Source: UBA668 sp038328705
GTDB lineage: Bacteria; Actinomycetota; Acidimicrobiia; Acidimicrobiales; Ilumatobacteraceae
DNA: 13,056 nucleotides
Assembly (NCBI GenBank): GCA_038328705.1
Contig: JBBQMG010000119.1
Span: 1 to 13,056 of the forward strand
Direction of reading: 5' to 3'
Below the pieces are notes generated by a model. The model was not told the DNA's origin. It searched no databases and saw nothing but the letters and a program-made list of their open reading frames with translations. The position numbers and the translations under genes are program-made. Below, in pieces: positions 6,283 to 13,001 of this stretch. The stretch's first letter is position 1. The number at the start of each line of letters is the position of its first letter.

Positions 6283-7251
6283 ATGCCCACGCCCGCCATC
6301 GCTCCTGCCGTGACACCAGCCGCCATCGACAGTGCCGCCGTTCGCCTGGCCGGTCACATCCGAGTGACGCCACTGCTGGACATTGCCGCCAGTGAGCTCG
6401 GCCTGCCCGTCGACGTGGTGCTCAAGCTGGAGCTGCTGCAACACGTCGGCAGCTTCAAGCCACGCGGCGCATTCAATCGCGTACTGGCCGCAGGTCCGAT
6501 TCCCGACGCTGGACTGGTGGCTGCATCGGGCGGCAACCACGGTGCAGCGGTCGCATTCGTTGCCCGCTCGTTGGGTCATCGCGCAGAGGTCTTCGTGCCC
6601 TCCAGCAGCCCGGCAATGAAGCGCGATCGCATTGCCTCGCTCGGCGCCACGGTACACGTCGTCGAGGGCCTCTACGACGACGCCCAGGCCGCGGCCAGCG
6701 CTCACCAGTTGAACACCGGCGCGCTCGCCGTCCACCCGTACGACCACCCCGATGTCGTCGCCGGCCAGGGCACGGTGGCTCGCGAGCTGGAACTGCAGAT
6801 GGCGGCTCGCGGCAGCGAGTTCGACACGGTGCTGGTGGCCAGCGGCGGCGGTGGCTTCACCGCCGGCCAGGCTGCGTGGTTTGCCGGTCGCACGCGCGTC
6901 GTCGCAGTCGAGCCCGAGACCAGCCAGTGCCTGCGCGCCGCCCGCTCGGCGGGCGAACCGGTCGACGTCAGCGTGTCGGGGGTGGCCGCAGATTCGCTCG
7001 GCGCGAAGAAGCTCGGGTCGGTGGCCTGGACCATCGTCGAACACTTCGTGGCCGATGCCATCACCGTCAGCGACGACGACATTCGAGCGGCGCAGCGACT
7101 GCTCTGGGATCGGCTGCGGTTGGTGGCCGAGCCCGGCGGTGCCACCGCCCTCGCCGCGCTGCACAGCGGTGCGTACATCCCCTCGCCGGGCGAACGCATC
7201 GTCGTCGTGGTCTGTGGGTCGAACTGTGACCCCACCACGGTCGTCGCCTGA
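6283..7251 (+). CDS. PLP-dependent threonine/serine dehydratase (fold type II)
   Basis: A 322-residue cytoplasmic enzyme expected to deaminate L-threonine or L-serine to 2-oxobutyrate or pyruvate. The PLP Schiff-base lysine is Lys59 in GSFKPRGAFN. The substrate and cofactor loop SGGNHG is at 82-87 and the phosphate-binding glycine loop SGGGG at 187-191. EPGGA (283-287) and CGSN (311-314) complete the active site as in serine/threonine dehydratases. There is no C-terminal ACT regulatory domain, so it is the short, catabolic-like type rather than an isoleucine-regulated IlvA. Related ammonia-lyases such as threo-3-hydroxyaspartate dehydratase and serine racemase share these motifs, so the substrate is not certain. 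The gene converges on the ccm operon, and its TGA lies within a shared hairpin. Confidence 0.9.
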   Translation: MPTPAIAPAVTPAAIDSAAVRLAGHIRVTPLLDIAASELGLPVDVVLKLELLQHVGSFKPRGAFNRVLAAGPIPDAGLVAASGGNHGAAVAFVARSLGHRAEVFVPSSSPAMKRDRIASLGATVHVVEGLYDDAQAAASAHQLNTGALAVHPYDHPDVVAGQGTVARELELQMAARGSEFDTVLVASGGGGFTAGQAAWFAGRTRVVAVEPETSQCLRAARSAGEPVDVSVSGVAADSLGAKKLGSVAWTIVEHFVADAITVSDDDIRAAQRLLWDRLRLVAEPGGATALAALHSGAYIPSPGERIVVVVCGSNCDPTTVVA

Positions 7252-7277
7252 TCAGCTCCGCTCGTCGAGCTGATCAG
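7248..7277. terminator. Bidirectional hairpin terminator between the dehydratase gene and the ccm operon
   Basis: CTGATCAGCTC (7248-7258) and GAGCTGATCAG (7267-7277) form a perfect 11-bp stem with an 8-base loop. The structure is identical in stem sequence on both strands. It contains the stop codons of both convergent genes (7249-7251 on plus, 7276-7274 on minus), and these pair exactly with each other. No T-tract follows on either side. Confidence 0.65.
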
Positions 7278-8398
7278 CCGAGTTCGCCGAGCAGCCTCTG
7301 GATGAGCGGGATCATGTCCGCCGGCGGGTCCAGCGTCAGGCACTTCTCACCGGCGGTCCGAGCAGTGTCGGCGTCAGGTTCGGCGAGCAGGTAACCGGCG
7401 GCGAATGCAAGCAGGCAGTGTGCGTTCGCATAGTCGGGGTTGCTGTCGATGGTGGACTGCAGCAGCTCGATGCCTTGGTCCACCTGAGCCGGATTGTTCG
7501 TATCGCGCCCGTTGAGTGCAATGAGGTAGCCCGAGTACGCCAGGGCCGTCTTGTTGGTGGGCTCCAGCTCCAGCACTCGCTGGTATGTGATGAGTGCTTC
7601 AGAGTAATTGCCGGCCGTCAGCTTCGCATCGGCGGTAGCCAACAGTGTCACCACGTTGTCGCCGGCCATCGTCGTGGTGGTCTCGCCCGACACGCTCGCG
7701 ATCAGGCCTTGAATCATCGACACCATCTCCTGGGGTGGGTTCAGCGCAAGACACAGTGCACCTTGGGTGGTGACCATTTCCACATCGGCCGGTTCGAGAA
7801 AACGGCCGGCAGAAACAGCCAGGAGGCAGTGGGGGTCGCCGTAGGTGTCGTCCAGCACGGCGGCGGCTTCCAGCCCGGAGATGCCGTCCCGGATGCCGGC
7901 CTGGTCGCCGGCCTTCTGCCCGTCGATCACCAGGAGGTACGACGAGTAGGTCGCGGCCTCGGCATTGCCCGGTTCCAACTGCAGCACGCGCTCGAAGGCT
8001 GCGCGGGCGCCAGGCGAGTCGGTGCCGAGCAGGCGTCGGCCCTCGGCCAGTTGAATGGCAACCTCATCGGCAGGCTGCCCGCCGGTGAGGCTCTGGCCGG
8101 GCAAGCGTTGCCCGGCCGAGTTGGCAACGAACAGGCCCAGTGCAACCGCTACAGCGACAGTGCCGCCGATGATCCCGATTCGACGGCCCCACCGAGTCGG
8201 CCGTTTGGGTAGCAGTGAACTGCGACCGTCGTCGATCTCGCGCATGACCGCTGCTGCGCGGGCCACGTAGCCGTCGTGCAACGCTTGGTAGTCGTCGTCG
8301 CCGACGTCGCCGAACTCGTGTTCGCGTTCGATGTCGCGAATGCTGTTGAGCAGGAAGCGACGTTGCTCCTCGAGCTCCGCCATCCGTTCACGGTTCAC
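7274..8398 (-). CDS. CcmI-like TPR protein of cytochrome c maturation
   Basis: A 374-residue protein at the end of the ccm operon, probably presenting apocytochrome c to the haem ligation complex. Residues 1-60 are a charged, coiled-coil-like cytoplasmic segment (ELEEQRRFLLNSIRDIERE) as in the CcmI loop. A positive stretch (KRPTRWGRR) precedes a single transmembrane helix at 74-93, giving a C-terminus-out topology. The external part has two copies of a roughly 105-residue TPR-like module, at about 131-235 and 268-372. Each contains R-V-L-x-LEP, Y-S-x-YL, HCLLA and a C-L-x-L-[ND]PP-x-[ED]M motif. The first CcmI transmembrane helix of proteobacteria is missing. The GTG start overlaps the ccmH stop (GTGA). 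CcmI assignment rests on position and architecture more than on sequence identity. Confidence 0.75.
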   Translation of the reverse strand: MNRERMAELEEQRRFLLNSIRDIEREHEFGDVGDDDYQALHDGYVARAAAVMREIDDGRSSLLPKRPTRWGRRIGIIGGTVAVAVALGLFVANSAGQRLPGQSLTGGQPADEVAIQLAEGRRLLGTDSPGARAAFERVLQLEPGNAEAATYSSYLLVIDGQKAGDQAGIRDGISGLEAAAVLDDTYGDPHCLLAVSAGRFLEPADVEMVTTQGALCLALNPPQEMVSMIQGLIASVSGETTTTMAGDNVVTLLATADAKLTAGNYSEALITYQRVLELEPTNKTALAYSGYLIALNGRDTNNPAQVDQGIELLQSTIDSNPDYANAHCLLAFAAGYLLAEPDADTARTAGEKCLTLDPPADMIPLIQRLLGELG

Positions 8399-8925
8399 GA
8401 CACGGCACCATCACCCGACACGGCACCATCACCCGACACGGCACCATCAACAGACTCAGCCGCCAGCGCCGCCGCGACCAGGGCCTTGTCGGCGCCGTCG
8501 GGCACGGTGTCGACGTTCTGTTTCCATCGTCGAAAGGCGAAGAACAACCCGACCCCGGCGCACACGAGCGCGACCGCGGGCAGCACCCAAACCAACGACT
8601 CGAAGCCGGAGGCCTTGGGCAGCAACTGCGTCTTGGCACCGAACTGTTGCACGACGAAGGCAATGATCTCGTCGTCGGTGGCGTCGGTAGTGCCGACCTG
8701 CGCCTTGATCTCCGCACGGATGGATGTCGATGCAGTGTTGCGCGACTCGTACACCGTCTCGCCACCGCAAATGGGGCAGGCGAGGTGCTTGGAGATCTCC
8801 TCCACCCGCTCCTCGGGTGTGCGCGCACCTGCATCTCGTGTGCTCCCGAACGCAAGAAGGCCCGCAACCACCAGGATGAGCAGCACCCAGCCAGGCCAGC
8901 GCTTCAGCGACGTCGAGAGGCTCAT
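8395..8925 (-). CDS. ccmH: CcmH cytochrome c maturation thiol-oxidoreductase
   Basis: A 176-residue membrane-anchored protein that, in System I, keeps the apocytochrome c CXXCH thiols reduced and takes part in haem ligation with CcmF. An N-terminal signal anchor lies at about 12-27. The external domain (about 35-108) contains the redox motif Cys50-Pro-Ile-Cys53 in KHLACPICGGETV, followed by the three-helix bundle typical of CcmH (SRNTASTSIRAEI). A second transmembrane helix is at 111-131, and an acidic/alanine tail ends in three GDGAVS-like repeats. The ATG at 8925 forms an ATGA overlap with the ccmG stop, and the TGA forms a GTGA overlap with ccmI. An upstream in-frame start (8997) would add 24 basic residues and is less likely. 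Confidence 0.88.
   Translation of the reverse strand: MSLSTSLKRWPGWVLLILVVAGLLAFGSTRDAGARTPEERVEEISKHLACPICGGETVYESRNTASTSIRAEIKAQVGTTDATDDEIIAFVVQQFGAKTQLLPKASGFESLVWVLPAVALVCAGVGLFFAFRRWKQNVDTVPDGADKALVAAALAAESVDGAVSGDGAVSGDGAVS
8398..8451. repeat. Three tandem 18-bp repeats at the 3' end of ccmH
   Basis: The 18-base unit CGACACGGCACCATCACC occurs at 8398-8415 and 8416-8433 exactly, and at 8434-8451 with one change (ATCAAC for ATCACC). It encodes tandem GDGAVS units at the CcmH C-terminus. Because the unit is a multiple of three, gain or loss of copies keeps the reading frame. Confidence 0.95.
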
Positions 8926-9536
8926 GGTGCGCCGTACAGGTCGCGCTGTTGCTGCACCAGTTGCGACAGCGTGACTGCGTCGATCTGCCCGGCCCACCGC
9001 ACACGAACGACACCGCTGGGATCGATGATGAACGTCTCCGGCACTTGAGCAACACCGAACGCGACGTTGAGCCGCCCGTCGTCGTCGCGAATCACCGGCC
9101 AGTCGCCGCCGCGCTCGGCGAAGAAGGCACGGATGTCGGCATCGGAGTTCGGCGGCTGCACGAAGCTGTAGAACTCGGCACCATCTGCGAAGGTGGCCTG
9201 CTGCGCAACGAAGGCCAGCAGATCAGCGTGCTCCGCCTTGCAGGGCACACACGTGGAGTTGAAGAAGTTGACGACCACCCAACTGCCCTTGCGGCGTGCC
9301 AGGTCGAACGGTGCGTCATCGATGGTGGTGCTGCGCACCGACGGCGCCGGTTTGCCGATGAGCGGGCTTTCGACCGAGCCCACCTTGTCCTCGGTGCCCG
9401 ACTTGCTGGCCGCAAGAATCCAGAACAACCCAGCGATGACAGCCGCCACAGCGAGCACGATGAACGGTGCAACGCGCCGGCGCGGCGACGCCGTCGTTTC
9501 AGAGATCAGGGTTTCGACCTCAGCCGTTTCAGGCAC
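8922..9536 (-). CDS. ccmG: CcmG/ResA-like thioredoxin-family thiol-disulfide reductase
   Basis: A 204-residue membrane-anchored thioredoxin-like protein that reduces disulfides on apocytochrome c or CcmH outside the membrane. A cytoplasmic N-terminus (1-21) ends in PRRR, before one transmembrane helix at 22-43. The thioredoxin fold begins at IGKPAPSVR (60-68). The active site is Cys96-Val-Pro-Cys99 in NFFNSTCVPCKAEH, and the cis-proline is Pro166 in VAQVPETFIIDPSG. The family is often called TlpA/ResA/DsbE. The GTG start overlaps the end of ccmF by eight bases and has a GGAG sequence nine bases upstream. Its TGA overlaps the ccmH ATG. Position between ccmF and ccmH is the classical ccmG position. 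Confidence 0.92.
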   Translation of the reverse strand: MPETAEVETLISETTASPRRRVAPFIVLAVAAVIAGLFWILAASKSGTEDKVGSVESPLIGKPAPSVRSTTIDDAPFDLARRKGSWVVVNFFNSTCVPCKAEHADLLAFVAQQATFADGAEFYSFVQPPNSDADIRAFFAERGGDWPVIRDDDGRLNVAFGVAQVPETFIIDPSGVVRVRWAGQIDAVTLSQLVQQQRDLYGAP

Positions 9537-11532
9537 CGACAGGCTCCGGTTCCTGAGCCACGTTGATCGGTGCGGAGACGGCGTCAGTCGGCCGACGGCG
9601 ATGGTGGCCGGGGAAGGCGGCCAGCAGCGTGCCGACCCCGCACATCAGCCCGCCAACCCACAGCCAGACGACCATCGGCTTGATGAAGATCTTGATCTTG
9701 GCTTCACCCGTACTCGGCTTCGATCCGTTCTCGAGAGTGAGGTAGATGTCCTTGTCCAGCCCCGTGCGAACACTCGGCGTCGCGATGTCTTGTCCGTTGG
9801 CCGTGAACTTGCTGATTGCCGGCGCATAGGACTGGCCACCGTCGATGGAAATGTTCGCCTTGATACCGATGGCGCGTGCAGTTTTGAAATCGGTGAGATC
9901 GACGAGCGTGAAGGTGTGGCCGGCGAATTCGACGGTCTCGCCCTTGTTGATCGTGAACTCCGCCGAGCGCGTGTAGCTGTTGGACGCGGTGAGCGCGACC
10001 GCGATGAGGATGATGCCGAGGTGCACGATCATGCCGCCGTTGGTGCGACCCAGCAGGCCACGCACACCCTGACGGCGAGTCGCCAACACCAACTGCCGAA
10101 GGGCCGCGCCGGCTGCAAAACCGGCCAGCCCGAACGCGAGGAGTGACGCGAAGCCAGTGGCACCCATCACCACCGAGAACGCGAGTGCGCCGGCACCGCA
10201 CCACGCCGGCCAGAACAGCCGGGTGCGGAGTAGCTCGCCCGATGCCTTGCGCCACGGCAGCGCCGGCGCGACCGCCATCAAGAACAGCAGGACCAACCCA
10301 ATCGGCTGCGCCATGGTGTCGAAGAACGGTGAACCGACAGCGATCTGGCGGTCGTTGCGGGCCTCTACGATCAGCGGGAAAACTGTGCCCAGTAAGACCA
10401 CGAAGGCAAACAGCGTGAAGATCACGTTGTTGGCAAGGAACGCCCCCTCCCGCGAGATCGGCGAGTCGATTGCGCCCGGCGATCGCAGCTTGTCGCCACG
10501 CCACGCAATCAGCGCCAGCGACACCGCCACCACCACACCGAACCCGCCCAGCAGGTACGGCCCGATGGTGCCGTCACTGAACGCGTGCACGCTGTTGATG
10601 ACGCCGCTGCGTGTCAGGAAGGTGCCAAGGATGGTGAGCGAGAACGTCGCCAGTAGCAGACTCAGATTCCAGACCCGCAGCATGCCGCGCCGCTCCTGGA
10701 CCATCACCGAGTGGATGTAGGCGGTGCCTGTCAGCCACGGCAGGAAGCTGGCGTTCTCCACCGGGTCCCACGCCCACACGCCACCCCAGCCGAGCACCTC
10801 GTAGCTCCACCAGCCGCCAAGGATGATGCCCAGGGTGAGGAAACCCCATGCGAAGAGAGCCCAGCGGCGAGTCTCGACGAGCCAACCTTCGCCGACACGC
10901 CCGGTGATCAGCGCTGCGATCGCAAACGCGAACGGCACCGTGAACCCGACGTAGCCGAGGTACAGAATCGGCGGGTGGAACAGCACGAGCACGTGGTTCT
11001 GCAGCAGTGGGTTGGGTCCCTTGCAACAGCGGGTGAAGTCGGCCGGCGTGGCACCCGCCCGAAACGCGTCGGTGGGGCCGAGCGCGAGGAAGAAGAAGAA
11101 GGCAGTGACGATGAACATCACGACCAGTGCCCACGCGACGATCGGGTCGGCGATGCGGGCGCGATAGCGGCGGGCGACGATGGCCAGATACATCACGAGT
11201 AGCAACAGCCACAGCAGGATGCTTCCCTCGAGCGCGCTCCAGACAGCGGTGAAGTTGAACAGCGCCGGAGTGTCATAGCTGCCCACCTTCTGGACGTACG
11301 CCAACGACCAGTCACGGGTGATCAGCGCCTTGATCATCACCGCGATCGCGGCAACGCCACCGGCGAGCGCCACCCACACGTACGCGTTTACAGCGCGAGC
11401 CAGCCGCGGATTCTTGAGAACAGTCGCGGTGATCAGGCCGAAAGCACCGAACACACACGCTGCAAACCCGATGATCAGCGCCGAGTGGCCGAGGAGACCA
11501 TTCACGCCTTCAGCCAGCACGACCGCATTCAC
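9529..11532 (-). CDS. ccmF: CcmF haem lyase subunit
   Basis: A protein of about 667 residues with many transmembrane helices, the core of the haem ligation complex that attaches haem to apocytochrome c. It belongs to the cytochrome c assembly family (CcmF/NrfE). The tryptophan-rich haem-handling WWD segment reads GGWWSYEVLGWGGVWAWD at about residues 239-256, followed by PVENASFLPWLTGTAYIHS. HPPILYLGYVG (about 186-196) and LTRSGVINSVHAF carry the expected conserved histidines. A hydrophilic external domain lies at about 517-618, before the last transmembrane helix. The GTG at 11532 (NAVVLAEGVN) is preferred because it lies just after the ccmE stop at 11540. Earlier in-frame ATGs at 11562 or 11574 would overlap ccmE, and GTG 11505 is also possible. 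The RCCKGPNPLL insertion just before the HPP motif is unusual. Confidence 0.93.
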   Translation of the reverse strand: MNAVVLAEGVNGLLGHSALIIGFAACVFGAFGLITATVLKNPRLARAVNAYVWVALAGGVAAIAVMIKALITRDWSLAYVQKVGSYDTPALFNFTAVWSALEGSILLWLLLLVMYLAIVARRYRARIADPIVAWALVVMFIVTAFFFFLALGPTDAFRAGATPADFTRCCKGPNPLLQNHVLVLFHPPILYLGYVGFTVPFAFAIAALITGRVGEGWLVETRRWALFAWGFLTLGIILGGWWSYEVLGWGGVWAWDPVENASFLPWLTGTAYIHSVMVQERRGMLRVWNLSLLLATFSLTILGTFLTRSGVINSVHAFSDGTIGPYLLGGFGVVVAVSLALIAWRGDKLRSPGAIDSPISREGAFLANNVIFTLFAFVVLLGTVFPLIVEARNDRQIAVGSPFFDTMAQPIGLVLLFLMAVAPALPWRKASGELLRTRLFWPAWCGAGALAFSVVMGATGFASLLAFGLAGFAAGAALRQLVLATRRQGVRGLLGRTNGGMIVHLGIILIAVALTASNSYTRSAEFTINKGETVEFAGHTFTLVDLTDFKTARAIGIKANISIDGGQSYAPAISKFTANGQDIATPSVRTGLDKDIYLTLENGSKPSTGEAKIKIFIKPMVVWLWVGGLMCGVGTLLAAFPGHHRRRPTDAVSAPINVAQEPEPVGA

Positions 11533-11539
11533 AGCAGCG

Positions 11540-12094
11540 TCACGCCTTTGCCGCGCAGGCATCCGCTTCGGCATTGGACTTGCCGATGCGGTCCGCGTTC
11601 TCTTTGTCGTAGTTCTCGTCGTGCTTCACCAGGACCTCGTCGCCCTCGAACAGCCGCGAGCCGTCGATTGCTTCGGTGGCGCGGCCGGTGACCACGACCG
11701 GAATGCACTCCTGAAAGAGCCCCGTCGGCTTGCTGCTCAAAGCCACCGGCATGGTGGCCCCGTTGAACGACACGACGAAGTTGGTGACCGAGCCTTCGGT
11801 GTCGACCGAGCCCTTCTCCACCACGCCTTGAATACGGATGTTGCGGTCGAGGTCGCAGCCGTCCTTGACGCCGACCTCATCGACGTTGCAGTAGTAGTCG
11901 AGGGAGTTGGTGAGGAACTTCGCCACGACGACACCACCAGCTACCAACACGAGCGCGAGCACCGCATAGGCGAACCACGGCTTCTTCTTGCCGCGAGCAG
12001 CGGTGGGAACCACCTCGCGAGGGATCAGATCCGCGTCGTTGGGGCCCGCGTTGTTCACGTCCGCGTTGTTCACGTCCGCGTCGTTCAGCTCCAT
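11540..12094 (-). CDS. ccmE: CcmE haem chaperone
   Basis: A 184-residue membrane-anchored haem chaperone that binds haem covalently and passes it from CcmC to CcmF. Residues 1-40 are a cytoplasmic tail with four five-residue repeats (LNDA, DVNNA, DVNNA, GPNDA), ending in ARGKKK. One transmembrane helix lies at 41-60. The OB-fold domain includes RNIRIQGVVEKGS (84-96), FVVSFNGATMPVA and EGDEVLVKHDENY. The haem-attaching histidine is His158 and the axial tyrosine Tyr162, so this is the HxxxY rather than the CxxxY type. Four cysteines (69, 80, 130 and 180) are unusual. The ATG has AGGA seven bases upstream, and the gene overlaps the end of ccmD by ten bases. Confidence 0.92.
   Translation of the reverse strand: MELNDADVNNADVNNAGPNDADLIPREVVPTAARGKKKPWFAYAVLALVLVAGGVVVAKFLTNSLDYYCNVDEVGVKDGCDLDRNIRIQGVVEKGSVDTEGSVTNFVVSFNGATMPVALSSKPTGLFQECIPVVVTGRATEAIDGSRLFEGDEVLVKHDENYDKENADRIGKSNAEADACAAKA
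12032..12091. repeat. Four tandem 15-bp repeats at the 5' end of ccmE
   Basis: The unit CGCGTTGTTCACGTC occurs exactly at 12047-12061 and 12062-12076. Degenerate copies flank it at 12032-12046 (CGCGTCGTTGGGGCC) and 12077-12091 (CGCGTCGTTCAGCTC). It encodes the five-residue repeats of the CcmE cytoplasmic tail. Copy-number change would keep the frame. The outermost copy overlaps the end of ccmD. Confidence 0.9.
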
Positions 12095-12228
12095 GGTCGG
12101 TCCTGGAGCGGCACCTGGCGTGCGGCCTTGCGCGCCTGGGCCAGTATCCGCAACGTGTACAACCCAATACCGACAAAGGTGACCACGTAACTACCGATGA
12201 CATACGGGGCATAGAGCATGCCGATCAC
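12085..12228 (-). CDS. ccmD: CcmD-like small membrane protein
   Basis: A 47-residue protein with a single transmembrane helix (about 10-27: GSYVVTFVGIGLYTLRIL) followed by a basic cytoplasmic tail (QARKAARQ). This is the size and shape of CcmD, which holds CcmC, CcmE and the CcmAB exporter together and helps release haem-loaded CcmE. The GTG at 12228 is chosen over the ATG at 12219 for two reasons: a perfect AGGAGG lies seven bases upstream of it, and it forms a GTGA overlap with the ccmC stop, as at other junctions in the operon. Sequence identity in CcmD is always low, so the name rests on size, topology and its place between ccmC and ccmE. Confidence 0.82.
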   Translation of the reverse strand: MIGMLYAPYVIGSYVVTFVGIGLYTLRILAQARKAARQVPLQDRPWS

Positions 12229-13001
12229 GGGGAAACCTCCTGCGCATTGACAACTTCGTTGCGGCGCTCGACGATGGCCACATCGAGGCCCTGATCGTCG
12301 ACCTGATCGAGCAGCGTCAGCACCCGTTGGCGGTGTAGCACCAGCCACACGTACAGCAGGGTGAAGGCGATGATGCCGACAAAGAGGGTGAACAGCATCA
12401 GCCCGCTGAGCTTGCCGTTCTCCACCGTCTCGTTCTGATGCAGTGGGCGCCACCAAGTGACACTGAAGTGCACCAACGGCACCTCCAGCATGGCCAGGAT
12501 TGCCAGCACGGCGCTGCGCTTGGCGCGCTGCTGATGTGTGCCGCCCAACCCACGCACTGCGAGATACCCGATGTAGGTGACGAAGAGGAAGGCGGTGGTG
12601 GTGAGCCGGGCGTCCCACGTCCAATACGTGCCCCACGAGATGCGACCCCACAGGCTGCCGCTGACGAGTGTGATGCCCATGAACAGCACACCGACCTCGG
12701 CGCTGGCACCGGCGATGCGGTCCCACGTCAGGCTGCGCGTGCGCTTCCAGAGGTAGGCCACACTGCTGAACCCGGTGACGCCGAACGCCAGGTAGGCCAG
12801 CCACGCGGACGGCACGTGGATGTAGAGGATGCGAACACCTGTCTTCTGCACCCGATCGTTGGGCGAGAGGAACAGGCCGAAGACGATCAGCCAACCAATG
12901 CCGACGAGCGCGGCGATGCCGAGCGCGCGGCTGAAGGTGGTCGATGTCGGAGCACGATCGCTGGGAGCGGGGGAAGTTGTTGAGGTCATGAATCCGGTCA
13001 T
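12225..13001 (-). CDS. ccmC: CcmC haem transporter/handling protein
   Basis: A 258-residue, six-helix membrane protein that binds haem at its external WWD domain and loads it onto CcmE. The tryptophan-rich motif is WGRISWGTYWTWD (118-130), followed by ARLTTTAFLF. The two conserved external histidine ligands are His62 (YIHVPSAW) and His178 (LVHFSVTWWRPLHQ). Helices lie at about 26-46, 58-86, 102-118, 133-150, 164-182 and 200-222. The C-terminal cytoplasmic tail (223-258) is a little longer than usual. The ATG at 13001 gives an ATGA overlap with the upstream reading frame; an in-frame ATG at 12989 is a possible alternative. The lack of the long CcmF-type extension and the position next to ccmD support CcmC rather than CcsA of System II. 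Confidence 0.92.
   Translation of the reverse strand: MTGFMTSTTSPAPSDRAPTSTTFSRALGIAALVGIGWLIVFGLFLSPNDRVQKTGVRILYIHVPSAWLAYLAFGVTGFSSVAYLWKRTRSLTWDRIAGASAEVGVLFMGITLVSGSLWGRISWGTYWTWDARLTTTAFLFVTYIGYLAVRGLGGTHQQRAKRSAVLAILAMLEVPLVHFSVTWWRPLHQNETVENGKLSGLMLFTLFVGIIAFTLLYVWLVLHRQRVLTLLDQVDDQGLDVAIVERRNEVVNAQEVSP
12236..12241 (-). promoter_or_regulatory. Strong ribosome binding site deciding the ccmD start
   Basis: Read on the minus strand this is AGGAGG, seven bases before the GTG at 12228. It lies inside the last codons of ccmC. It is the only perfect Shine-Dalgarno hexamer I noticed at a gene start in this operon. Confidence 0.75.

Noticed and set aside
5881..7164. 427-codon open frame on the minus strand across the dehydratase gene
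   Set aside because: It lies opposite the well-supported PLP enzyme and has a low-complexity composition with no recognisable motif, so it is a codon-bias shadow.
8398..8451. Tandem 18-bp repeats as a possible CRISPR or integration site
   Set aside because: The units are contiguous with no spacers, are in frame, and encode a peptide repeat.
9193..10146. 317-codon plus-strand frame opposite ccmG and ccmF
   Set aside because: It runs antisense to two strongly supported ccm genes, without domain signatures or a plausible start context.
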